Part shown: in pieces, positions 8,017 to 16,366 of the stretch | How positions within the stretch are numbered: the stretch's first letter is position 1 | Layout: each line of letters begins with the position of its first letter | Source of the DNA: VXYL01 sp963422285 | GTDB lineage: Bacteria > Pseudomonadota > Gammaproteobacteria > Pseudomonadales > Azotimanducaceae | Length of the DNA stretch: 64,000 bases | Direction: 5' to 3' | Assembly: GCA_963422285.2 (NCBI GenBank) | Contig: CAXXJO010000001.1 | Span: forward strand, 496,001 to 560,000 | Notes under the pieces: generated by a model | The model's input: only the letters and a program-made list of their open reading frames with translations | Databases searched by the model: none | Told to the model about the DNA's origin: nothing | Made by a program: the position numbers and the translations under genes

Positions 8017-9393
8017 TCAGTACTGCGTCTCCAGCACCCGAAAACGCAGCTGCGGCAGCTCGGCGATGGCGGACAGCGCGGCGTCTTCCGGCAGCGCGAA
8101 ACGGGCAGCGCCGGGGCGAGTCTGGCCCCAGGCGGGATCGATGCCGTGCCAAACTCCATCGATGGCGACTTCGTTCCAGGCGTGCAGGGCAAACCCGGGT
8201 GCTGCCAGCTCTCGGTAGGCGAGGCCGACGACGGTGCGCGCCGGCAGCCCGACGGCACGGGCAAGGGTGGTATAGAGATCCGCGAACTCGGTGCAGTCGC
8301 CGCTGCGGTCGCGCAGCGTGTCGAACACCGTGCGGCCGCCTTCGGCGTCGCGGTAGCGAAGATGGCCGTGTATGAAACCGGCAAGCGAGGCGGCCATCTC
8401 GGCGCGATCGTCGAGGCCGGCCACGGCGCGTTCCGCCAAGGCGCGAAGCTTCGGGTCGGCCGCGGGGTAGCTGACGGTGGCGGCACTGGCGCGGACGATT
8501 TCCGCGGCGGTGGCGAGCGCTCGCGCATCGGCATCGTTGGTCAGCAGCCCGGAACCTTGCGCATCCGGCCAAGGCACTGCGCGGCCGGACTCGTTGTCCA
8601 CGGCCACCACCAAGCGCCGCAAGGCCGTGGGATTGGCAATCGCCCGATCCACCGGCACCCGATGATCGGCGGATGCGAACAGCGGAGCGCTGCGCTCCCA
8701 CACCCGCGCTGCAGCTTCGTCCGCCACCCTCTGCATGGTGAACAGATCGGCCATCGCCATCCGCAACGGCACTAGATCCGCGTCCAGGCGGACGCGGGTG
8801 GCATCCCGCCGCGCGGTCTTGGCGATTTCGATGCCGGCGTCGTCCCGAGCGACGATGCGCCATTGGTTGGCGATGATCGCCAAGCGGTCGAAGTCGATGG
8901 AACGGGCGCTGTATGCGTCCCCCGGCGCCGGCGCGTCGTTTGCCAACCAGCGCTCGACAGCGAGATAGCTGCCGAGTTCAAGGTCGTCGTTCATGGCGAT
9001 TTGCCGCCGGTCGCCGCCCTCGACCACCTCCGCGACGCCAGCGCGGATCGTCACCAGAGTCTGCCGACCCGTGCCCGTGAACACGCTGTGCTCGGCGAGC
9101 AGCAAGCGATGAGGCGGCCGCCGGTGGAAGACAAGCCGATCCTTAATGCGCGTCTGCTCGTTGTCGGCAAGCTGGAAGCGCAGTGCGGTGCGGAACTCGA
9201 AGTCGCCGTCTTCCGTGCGGCCGTTGTACGCGCGGTAGTGGCCGATGGGCGTGTGTCGGAACGTCACCGCGTACCAGCGCTCGCCGGCGAGCCGAGCGGC
9301 GATCTCGCTCTCCGGGCTGCTTGGCGCGACAAGCCACAGAATTGCCGCCACCAAGCCCACCGTGGCGGCCACGCCGACGGCGAGCAGCCTCAT
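8017..9393 (-). CDS. Transglutaminase-like protein, membrane-anchored
   Basis: A 458-residue protein with an N-terminal hydrophobic anchor (residues 3-26), a long beta-rich middle and a C-terminal transglutaminase-like domain. The triad is visible: Cys367 in RSGDCTEFA, His404 in FALHAWNEV and Asp419 in WHGIDPAWGQ. Such domains act as cysteine proteases or amidases on peptides in the periplasm; the substrate is unknown. Its ATG overlaps the stop of epmA as ATGA, so it is probably translated from the epmA message. A functional link to EF-P modification is not implied. Confidence 0.85.
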   Translation of the reverse strand: MRLLAVGVAATVGLVAAILWLVAPSSPESEIAARLAGERWYAVTFRHTPIGHYRAYNGRTEDGDFEFRTALRFQLADNEQTRIKDRLVFHRRPPHRLLLAEHSVFTGTGRQTLVTIRAGVAEVVEGGDRRQIAMNDDLELGSYLAVERWLANDAPAPGDAYSARSIDFDRLAIIANQWRIVARDDAGIEIAKTARRDATRVRLDADLVPLRMAMADLFTMQRVADEAAARVWERSAPLFASADHRVPVDRAIANPTALRRLVVAVDNESGRAVPWPDAQGSGLLTNDADARALATAAEIVRASAATVSYPAADPKLRALAERAVAGLDDRAEMAASLAGFIHGHLRYRDAEGGRTVFDTLRDRSGDCTEFADLYTTLARAVGLPARTVVGLAYRELAAPGFALHAWNEVAIDGVWHGIDPAWGQTRPGAARFALPEDAALSAIAELPQLRFRVLETQY

Positions 9394-10310
9394 GCCCGTT
9401 CCCAACTGAACGCCATCGTCTCGGCAATGGCATCCGCGCCGAGCTTCAGCGCCAGCAGGCGGTCGAAGCCTACGGCGACGCCAGCGCAGTCGGGCAGACC
9501 GTGGCGCTGGGCGGCGAGCAGGGCATGATCCGGCGCCACTGCTGGCAAACCGCGTTCGCGCCGCTGGCGAGCATCGGCGTCCATGCGCATGGCCAACTCG
9601 TCCGGGTCGGCGAGCTCGTGGTAGCCGTTGGCGACTTCCAAGCCGTCCACCACCAGCTCGAAACGCGCCGCCGAACCATCCGCATCGAGGCGCGCCAAGG
9701 CAGCCTGGGCAGCGGGAAACCGAGACACGAAGATGCGCCTGGCCTTGATGGACGCGATTGCGTCCGCAAGCAGCAGGTCCATCGCCTCGTCGATGCCGGC
9801 GTCGTCTTGCAGGCCCCGGCCTCGGCCCGCGGCGAGGATCGCCTCCTGGTCGCCGGCGGCCACTTCGTTGCCGAAGCGATGCCGCAACAGCTCGGCATAG
9901 GGAAGCCGCTGGTAGGCGGCACTGCCGAGCAGAGCGTCCACCAGGTCCGCCACTTCGGCCATCAGTCGCTCGGCATCGAAACCCAAGCGGTACCACTCGA
10001 TCAGGGTGAACTCCGGATTGTGCCAGCGGCCCGCTTCGCCCCGCCGGAACGCCGGACCGATCTGGTAGATGGACGGAGCGCCGGCGGCCAGAAGCCGCTT
10101 CATGTGGTATTCCGGGGAGGTTTGCAGGTGGCGATCCGGAGCCGTGGTTCGCAGGCTGTCGATGGCTGGATCCGTAACGGTATGACTGCCGAGCATAGGC
10201 GTTTGCACCTCCAAGACATCGCGCTCGGCGAAGAACGCCCGCACCGCGGCAAGCATGTCGGCCCTGGCGCGGAGCGTCTCGGTAGCGCACGAAGGCCGCC
10301 AAGTCGGCAT
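9390..10310 (-). CDS. epmA: EF-P lysyltransferase EpmA (PoxA/GenX)
   Basis: A 306-residue class II lysyl-tRNA-synthetase-like enzyme without an anticodon-binding domain. Motif 2 reads QIGPAFRRGEAGRWHNPEFTLIEWY (split: YQIGPAFRRGE near 82-93 and HNPEFTLIEWY near 97-107). The C-terminal motif 3 is GVAVGFDRLLAL. The length matches PoxA/EpmA rather than LysS, which is about 500 residues. It activates (R)-beta-lysine and attaches it to Lys34 of elongation factor P. It lies 94 bp downstream of efp on the same strand, and EpmB, the supplier of beta-lysine, is divergent just beyond efp, so the whole pathway is together. Confidence 0.95.
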   Translation of the reverse strand: MPTWRPSCATETLRARADMLAAVRAFFAERDVLEVQTPMLGSHTVTDPAIDSLRTTAPDRHLQTSPEYHMKRLLAAGAPSIYQIGPAFRRGEAGRWHNPEFTLIEWYRLGFDAERLMAEVADLVDALLGSAAYQRLPYAELLRHRFGNEVAAGDQEAILAAGRGRGLQDDAGIDEAMDLLLADAIASIKARRIFVSRFPAAQAALARLDADGSAARFELVVDGLEVANGYHELADPDELAMRMDADARQRRERGLPAVAPDHALLAAQRHGLPDCAGVAVGFDRLLALKLGADAIAETMAFSWERA

Positions 10311-10404
10311 GGCAGCTAGTCTCCCGGATGCGGGAAGAAGTTGGCGAACGAGTCGCGTGTCATGGCCGCATGGGTTGTCTGGTTGGCTTGAAACGCCGGC
10401 CCCG

Positions 10405-10977
10405 CTAGGCCTTCACCCGGCTCACGTATTCGCCGGTTCGGGTGTCGATCTTCAGCTTGTCGCCGATCTCGATGAACAGCGGCACCTTGATGGTAGCGCC
10501 GGTAGACAGGGTCGCTGGCTTGACGCCGCCTTGGGCGGTGTCGCCGCGCAGGCCGGGGTCCGTTTCCGCCACGACCAGTTCGACGAAGTTCGGCGGCGTT
10601 ACGGAGATGGGATCGTCGTTCCACAAAGTGACGTTGCACACTTCTTGCTCCTGCAGCCAGTTCTTGCCGTCGCCCACCGCCGCCGCCGAGGCCACCGCCT
10701 GCTCGTAGCTGCCATCGGTCTTCATGAAGTGCCAGAACTCGCCGTCGGCATAGAGAAACTCCATCTCCGTCTCCAGCACGTCCGCCGCCTCGATGGATTC
10801 GGCGCTGCGGAAGGTGCGTTCCCAGATGCGGCCCGTTTTCAGATTGCGGAACTTGACGCGGGTGAACGCCTGGCCCTTGCCCGGCTTGACGAACTCGCTG
10901 TCCAGGATGGAGCAAGGGTCGCCTTCCAGCAGCACTTTCAGTCCGGGTCGGAATTCGTTGGTAGAATAGCTCGCCAC
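10405..10977 (-). CDS. efp: Translation elongation factor P
   Basis: A 190-residue EF-P from a GTG start at 10977; the frame continues upstream without a stop, but family length and position fix this start. The tRNA-mimic N-domain loop reads KPGKGQAF, with its modified residue at exactly Lys34, followed by the two OB domains. EF-P binds between the P and E sites and rescues ribosomes stalled on polyproline. The presence of Lys34 together with epmA and epmB shows the beta-lysylation type of activation. It is divergent from epmB across 75 bp. Confidence 0.96.
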   Translation of the reverse strand: MASYSTNEFRPGLKVLLEGDPCSILDSEFVKPGKGQAFTRVKFRNLKTGRIWERTFRSAESIEAADVLETEMEFLYADGEFWHFMKTDGSYEQAVASAAAVGDGKNWLQEQEVCNVTLWNDDPISVTPPNFVELVVAETDPGLRGDTAQGGVKPATLSTGATIKVPLFIEIGDKLKIDTRTGEYVSRVKA

Positions 10978-11052
10978 GCTTGTCTGTCTCCTTGCGCACC
11001 GACACCCGCAGCTGTACTTGGGAGGCGCGGGCAGACCGTTGAGGAAGGCCGA

Positions 11053-12105
11053 ATGATACCTGCCAGAATCCGCTCGACAAGCCGTTTGCCGCACCAGCAG
11101 GCGTGCGTTGCGGCGGGCAGCGCCGCAACGCCTTGGGGTCCGGGCGAATGGCGGCGCGAACTGGGGCGGGCGGTGACGGACTTGGACGAACTGCTGGCGT
11201 TGGTGGGCGTCGCCAAAGATGTCGTCGGGGCGGTGTCCTGCGCGGGCTTCCCGCTCAAGGTGCCGCGACCCTACGTCGCCCGCATGCGCTGCGGCGATCC
11301 GTGCGATCCGCTGCTGCGACAGGTTCTGCCCACCGGTCAGGAATCGCAAGCCGCGGCCGGCTACCGCGCCGATCCGTTGGAAGAAGCGGCGGCCATGGTG
11401 GATGTCGGCCTGATGCAGAAGTACGCCGGCCGGGTACTGGCCCTCGCCACCGGCGCATGCGCAGTCCACTGCCGCTACTGCTTCCGCCGCCACTTCCCCT
11501 ACGCCGAGCACCGCCAGAACTCCGGCTTTCCGTCCCTGGACGCCGTGCGCCGCGACGCCAGCATCCACGAAGTGATTCTCTCCGGCGGCGATCCGCTGCT
11601 GCTCACCGACACGCATTTGAGTCGCCTCCTGGCCCGAATCGGCGCCATCGACCATATCCAGCGCATCCGCATCCACACCCGGCTGCCGGTAGTCCTCCCG
11701 CAGCGGGTGACGACAGCGCTCGTCGACGCCTTGGAGAGCATTCGCCAGCGGATCGTCGTCGTCCTGCACTTCAACCATCCAAACGAGATCGATGCGGACT
11801 GCGCCTGCGCTCTGACCGCCTTGCGGCCCTTCACTTTGCTGAACCAAAGCGTACTGCTGCATGGCGTCAACGACGTCGCCGATACGCTGATCGCCCTGTC
11901 CGAGCGGCTGTTCGACGTCGGCGTACTGCCCTACTACCTGCACATGCCGGATGCCGTGTCCGGCACCGCCCACTTCGACGTGCCCGAAGGCCACGCCGTC
12001 GCCCTCCATCGTTGCATGACGGCCCGCCTGCCGGGCTACATGGTGCCGCGCCTAGTGCGGGAAACGCCGGGCGCTGTCGCCAAGGAAGTCGTCGCATCCC
12101 GATAG
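11053..12105 (+). CDS. epmB: EF-P beta-lysylation protein EpmB (lysine 2,3-aminomutase family)
   Basis: A 350-residue radical SAM enzyme with the CxxxCxxC cluster motif at Cys136, Cys140 and Cys143 (CAVHCRYCFRRHFPY), followed by VILSGGDPLLL and IRIHTRLPVVLP, the lysine-2,3-aminomutase family signature. It converts (S)-lysine into (R)-beta-lysine, the substrate of EpmA. A GAGGAAGG ribosome-binding site precedes the ATG at 11053. Compared with clostridial aminomutase it lacks the long C-terminal extension, as EpmB does. Confidence 0.95.
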   Translation: MIPARIRSTSRLPHQQACVAAGSAATPWGPGEWRRELGRAVTDLDELLALVGVAKDVVGAVSCAGFPLKVPRPYVARMRCGDPCDPLLRQVLPTGQESQAAAGYRADPLEEAAAMVDVGLMQKYAGRVLALATGACAVHCRYCFRRHFPYAEHRQNSGFPSLDAVRRDASIHEVILSGGDPLLLTDTHLSRLLARIGAIDHIQRIRIHTRLPVVLPQRVTTALVDALESIRQRIVVVLHFNHPNEIDADCACALTALRPFTLLNQSVLLHGVNDVADTLIALSERLFDVGVLPYYLHMPDAVSGTAHFDVPEGHAVALHRCMTARLPGYMVPRLVRETPGAVAKEVVASR

Positions 12106-12114
12106 AACGATTCG

Positions 12115-13331
12115 ATGTCTTTCGTCGCCGCCGTGGCGAGCCGGATCGTCCAAGAGAACGTCCTCGCTGTCGGCGCAGCGCTGGGTTGCCTCGTCGCCAG
12201 CGCCATCGCCATGATGGTCTGGCAGGCGGTGGACGCCGAACGCAGCGCAGCGGCCAGGGATCGGTTCGGTACCGCCATGGCCGACGAACTCGCCTAGCTG
12301 GCTGCCGAACCGATGCTGCGCCAGGATCGCATCGGCCTCGGCCTGCTGGCGAACCGCATGACGGCGCGTGGCCATCTACACCGTCGACGATCGCCCGTTC
12401 GTGGTCGCCGGCGATGCGTCAACGCCAGTGGCCCCGAGGCATGTTCGCCCCATCGCGATTCAGGACACCGTGGCGGGCCGCGTCCGGGTGACGCTGAACA
12501 CCCGCGAGTTCGGGCTGCCGGCGTCGCGTCTGCTCGCGCAGTCGTGGCCGTTCTGGCTGGCCGGACTGGTGCTCGTGATCGGCGGCTGCCTATACGGCGG
12601 GCGCGTCTACTCCGGCGTTGTTGCGTTCCGGGACCGTCTTCGCGGTCAAGGAACGGCTACGCCGCCAGCCCGGACGAGACGAATCTGCTGGTCGCCAATC
12701 TGTTTCAAAGCGCCGGCATGACAGACGATGAACGCGCCATCGCGATCGGCCGTGGTCTAGCCGTGGCCAAGCGGGTGGCCAACCTGTAGGCCGCGCCCAG
12801 GAGTTGCCTGACACCGGCATCCTGCTGCGTTTCACCGGCACGGGCTTGTCCGATCGAGGCTTCGAGGTGGCCTGCGCGGCATTGCTTCTGCGCTGCTTGC
12901 GCGAAGGCAGCAACAACCGCCCCGAGGTCGAACTGCCTCTGACCGCGACCCCTGCGGACGACGAGGCCAAGACATCTCCCGTCGCTCTGCCCTTTGGCAT
13001 CATCCGCTACGGCCTCGATTTGGCGGTGTGCGGCCCAGAGGCCGGGAATGCGCTGCAGACCTTGCCGAATCCGACCATGTTCAGGCGGTGGTCCTGCTCT
13101 CCTCCTTGGCGTCCGACGGCGAACTGCTCATTGGCGCAACCGCGCAGGCCGCCATCGATCAGCCAAAACGCCTGCAGATCGACGACTTCGAAAAATCCCG
13201 CCGTGCAGGCGCTGGCCCCGACCCTTGCCCCGCCTAGCGGCCTCGTGCGCGATGCCACAGGCCACTATCAGGAGCTACTGGCACGACAAGCCAAGCTCAT
13301 CGACTCCGAACTGCGACAGGATTGCGCATGA
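12115..13331 (+). pseudogene. Decayed membrane-protein gene (AhpA/YtjB-like N-terminus)
   Basis: An N-terminal transmembrane segment (VGAALGCLVASAIAMMVWQA) leads to MADELA, then a TAG at 12295-12297 where LAAEPML continues in the same frame. Near 12362 the frame must change to read VAIYTVDDRPFVVAGDAS and VTLNTREFGLPAS with a second helix WPFWLAGLVLVIGG. It changes again for NLLVANLFQSAGM, AIAIGRGLAVAKRVANL, LLRFTGTGLSDRGFEVAC and, last, AVVLLSSLASDGELLIGATA. The N-terminal part resembles AhpA/YtjB-family membrane proteins. At least four disruptions make it non-functional. In Pseudomonas-type genomes a related gene lies in this neighbourhood (recalled, not checked). Confidence 0.65.
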
Positions 13332-13346
13332 CATTGCCGGACGAAG

Positions 13347-13600
13347 GTGACCGCCTACCTGGACGGCAACTTCTTCCGCATACGCTTTGACCGACTGGCG
13401 CCATGGCAGCAGAAGTATCTGCGCGCCATGGCGGAACTCGGCCCGGACCGTACAAGACCGGCGAGATCGCCGCCGCTTTTGGCGTCGGCGCGGCAGCAGC
13501 CCGTCAAGAAGGGCATGGTGTCAGCGGCACGGGAGACGGCGTTCACCGTGCCGATGTTCGACTGCTTCATGCGGCGCTGGATGCCGAGGCTGGAGAAGCA
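13347..13600 (+). pseudogene. C-terminal fragment of an AAA+ ATPase-type protein
   Basis: The pieces AYLDGNFFRIRFDRLAPWQQ, KYLRAMAELGP, PYKTGEIAAAFGV (frame +1), KKGMVS and ETAFTVPMFDCFMRRWMP (original frame) line up as the C-terminal winged-helix end of a family of AAA+ ATP-binding proteins, in which FRVRFDRLT...YLRAMAELG...GDIA...KKGMIYS...AFTVPLFDEFM is usual. The nucleotide-binding part is absent and two frameshifts interrupt what is left. It abuts the previous pseudogene, so both are leftovers of erosion or deletion. Confidence 0.6.
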
Positions 13601-14031
13601 TGTGCCCGGCCGACGCGGGAAGAAGCCACCGCACCGGCGAAGGAGAAAGCAGGGGCTCGACATACCAAGCGCCAAAGGCCGCCAGGAATGGTGCGGTAGC
13701 GACATGAAGCGTACGGTCCGACGCAAGGCGAAGCTGAGTCTGGCGACGCACGAGGCGCTTTCGCCGGGCGGGGCTGGCCCGGCACACCGGACGTGTGGGA
13801 TTACAGACGGCCGTGGAGCCATGCACGGCTCGGAACGGTATGCGCCAGAGCCTTGGCTATAAGTATATGAGCCCCAAAAGCAGCGCCGGCGATGCCATTG
13901 CGGCCCAGGCCGCAAGCGCAATGGCAAAGGGCGGCCCTGGCCCTATCCCGAGCGCGATGGTGGCTTGCTTGATTCAACGGCTTTAACGAAACACCGGTTA
14001 AACTTGTTCCAGTCGGGCGATGGTCGTCGCC
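13601..14031. other. Gene-free stretch (about 430 bp)
   Basis: No credible gene lies between the ATPase fragment and parC. A plus-strand run near 13770-13860 reads TPDVWDYRRPWSHARLGTV with TPDVW and YRRPW looking protein-like, so it may be another eroded coding fragment. A weak TTAAC/GTTAA inverted repeat at about 13983-14002, downstream of the parC stop, is too short to call a terminator. Confidence 0.4.
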
Positions 14032-16314
14032 TCATGCCGCTTCCAGGCCAGACACCTTCTGGAACCCGCGCGGCAGCAGCCGGCCACGCTGGGCGCGGTC
14101 GCCCAGGTAGTTGGCGAGGGCCTTGAGCCGCAGCGTCGTGTGTCTGGCACCGGCGTGGACCACGAGCTTGCGTCGCTCGCCGAGGGCAGCGACGGCCGCC
14201 ACCCGCTCCTCGTCCTCCTTGAATGCCTTGAGGGGAATGTCGATGAGCTTCTGGCCCTTGCCTCGGGTGAGCGCGGGAACATCCGACAGCGGAAACGCCA
14301 GCAGGCGGCCGCGGTTGGTGGCGACGGCAACGTGGGTCGCCTCGTCTAACGTCACCGGCGGCAGCGCAAGGGCCCCAGCTGGGACGTTCAGCACCGACTT
14401 GCCGGCGCGATTCTTGGAGACGGTGTCGCCGAGGGTGGTAGCGAAACCATAGCCGGCGTTGGAGGCAAGCAGCAGCTTGCGCGTCGGGTCGTCCAAGGCG
14501 AGACCGACGAAACGGGCACCTTCCGGAGGCTTCAGGCGGCCGGTAAGCGGCTCGCCCTGGCCGCGGGCGGAAGGCAGGGCGTGGGGCGCCACGCGGTAGG
14601 CGCGACCCGTGGAATCGAAGAATACGCAGACGTCGCTGGTCCTGCCGCGGGCGGCGGCGAGGAAGGCGTCGCCACTGCGGTAGGCGAGTTCGGCGGGGTC
14701 GACGTCGTGGCCCTTGGCAGCACGCACCCAGCCCTTCTCCGACAGGATGACGGTCACCGGCTCGCTGGAGAGCAGGTCCGCTTCCGTGAACGCTCGGGCT
14801 TCCTCGGCGACGACGATCTCGGTACGGCGGGGGTCGCCGTATTTTTCCGCGTCGGCGGCGAGCTCCTTCTTCACCAGGGTCTTCATGCGGACCTTGGAAG
14901 CGAGAATCCGCTCCAGTCCCTCGGCTTCCTCGGCCAGTTCGCGCTTCTCGCCGTCGAGCTTCGCCTCTTCCAGTCTCGCAAGCTGGCGCAGGCGCAGTTC
15001 GAGGATGGCCGTGGCCTGCTCGTCGGAGAGCGCGAACGATGCCATGAGCATGCGTTTGGATTCGTCTTCCTCGCGCACGATGCGAATCACTTCGTCCAAA
15101 TTGACGTAGGCCACCAGCAGACCATCCACCAAGTGCAAGCGTCGACGGATGCGTTCCAGGCGAAACTCGATCCGCCGGCGCACCGTCTCGGTGCGGAACC
15201 GCAGCCACTCCGTCAGCAGCGCCTTCAGGCCCAGCACCTTGGGACGGCGGTGCAGGCCGATGACGTTGAAATTGACGCGATGGCTGCGTTCCAAGTCCGT
15301 GGTGGCGAACAGATGGCTCATCAGGCGCTCCGCGTCCACCCGGTTGGAACGTGGCGTCAGCACTAGGCGGGTGGGGTTCTCGTGGTCCGATTCGTCGCGG
15401 ATGTCGGCCAGCATGGGAAGCTTGCGGGCCTGCATCTGCAGGGCGATCTGTTCCAGCACCTTGGCCGGAGAGACCTGGTAGGGCAGGCCGGTGACCACGA
15501 TGTCTCCGGGAGCGCCCGCACCCGCGTTCTCGCGCACATAGCGAGCGCGGGCGCGAATACTGCCGCGGCCGGTCTCGTAGACTTGCTGGATGTCGGCAGG
15601 GGAGGTGATGACCAGGGCATCCGTGGGGAAGTCGGGGCCGCGGACGTGCGCCATCAGATCCTCGATAGTGGCCGATGCGCGGTCGAGCAGATGCATGCAG
15701 GCGTTCGCCACCTCGCGCAGGTTGTGCGGCGGGATGTCGGTAGCCATGCCCACGGCGATGCCCGTACTGCCGTTCAGCAGCACCAGGGGCAGACGCGCCG
15801 GCAGCAGCGATGGCTCGGTGAGCACACCGTCGAAGTTGGGCACGAAGTCCACCGTGCCTTGCCGTACCTCGCCCAGAAGGAGTTCCGCGTAGACGGACAG
15901 CCGCGCCTCGGTGTAGCGCATGGCGGCGAAGGACTTGGGATCGTCCGGCGCGCCCCAATTGCCCTGGCCCTCGATCAGCGGGTAGCGGTAGGAGAACGGC
16001 TGCGCCATCAGCACCATGGCCTCGTAGCAGGCCGCTTCGCCGTGGGGATGGAACTTGCCGAGCACGTCGCCCACCGTGCGGGCGGACTTGGCGAACTTCG
16101 CCGTAGCCGCTAGGCCGAGCTCCGACATGGCGTACACGATGCGCCGCTGCACTGGCTTGAGACCATCGCCGACATGGGGCAGAGCGCGCTCGCCAATGAC
16201 GTGCATGGAGTAGTCCAGGTACGCCTTCTCCGTGTAGACGTGCAACGGCATGCGCTCCGCGGCAGCGTCGTCCGGCGGCACGGAATGGGCGTGGCCGTTG
16301 GATTCGATTTCCAT
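14032..16314 (-). CDS. parC: DNA topoisomerase IV subunit A
   Basis: A 760-residue ParC that cleaves and rejoins DNA as a ParC2-ParE2 heterotetramer to decatenate chromosomes. The breakage-reunion domain contains YLDYSMHVIGERALPHVGDG near 32-51 and the catalytic Tyr134 in RYTEARL. The GyrA-like GSTGIAVGMATDIPPHN loop and a C-terminal beta-pinwheel follow. Its length matches gammaproteobacterial ParC rather than GyrA, and no GyrA box is seen. The quinolone-determining loop reads HPHGEAACYE, so the usual Asp-Ser pair is Glu93-Ala94. It lies 52 bp after parE on the same strand and is probably co-transcribed. Confidence 0.96.
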   Translation of the reverse strand: MEIESNGHAHSVPPDDAAAERMPLHVYTEKAYLDYSMHVIGERALPHVGDGLKPVQRRIVYAMSELGLAATAKFAKSARTVGDVLGKFHPHGEAACYEAMVLMAQPFSYRYPLIEGQGNWGAPDDPKSFAAMRYTEARLSVYAELLLGEVRQGTVDFVPNFDGVLTEPSLLPARLPLVLLNGSTGIAVGMATDIPPHNLREVANACMHLLDRASATIEDLMAHVRGPDFPTDALVITSPADIQQVYETGRGSIRARARYVRENAGAGAPGDIVVTGLPYQVSPAKVLEQIALQMQARKLPMLADIRDESDHENPTRLVLTPRSNRVDAERLMSHLFATTDLERSHRVNFNVIGLHRRPKVLGLKALLTEWLRFRTETVRRRIEFRLERIRRRLHLVDGLLVAYVNLDEVIRIVREEDESKRMLMASFALSDEQATAILELRLRQLARLEEAKLDGEKRELAEEAEGLERILASKVRMKTLVKKELAADAEKYGDPRRTEIVVAEEARAFTEADLLSSEPVTVILSEKGWVRAAKGHDVDPAELAYRSGDAFLAAARGRTSDVCVFFDSTGRAYRVAPHALPSARGQGEPLTGRLKPPEGARFVGLALDDPTRKLLLASNAGYGFATTLGDTVSKNRAGKSVLNVPAGALALPPVTLDEATHVAVATNRGRLLAFPLSDVPALTRGKGQKLIDIPLKAFKEDEERVAAVAALGERRKLVVHAGARHTTLRLKALANYLGDRAQRGRLLPRGFQKVSGLEAA

Positions 16315-16366
16315 ATCCTGCTCTCTCTGTTTCAGGAACGGGACGGCCCCTTCGTCCCGCCTGCGG

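Noticed and set aside
13983..14002. TTAAC/GTTAA inverted repeat after parC
   Set aside because: The 5-bp stem without a T tract is too weak to call a terminator.
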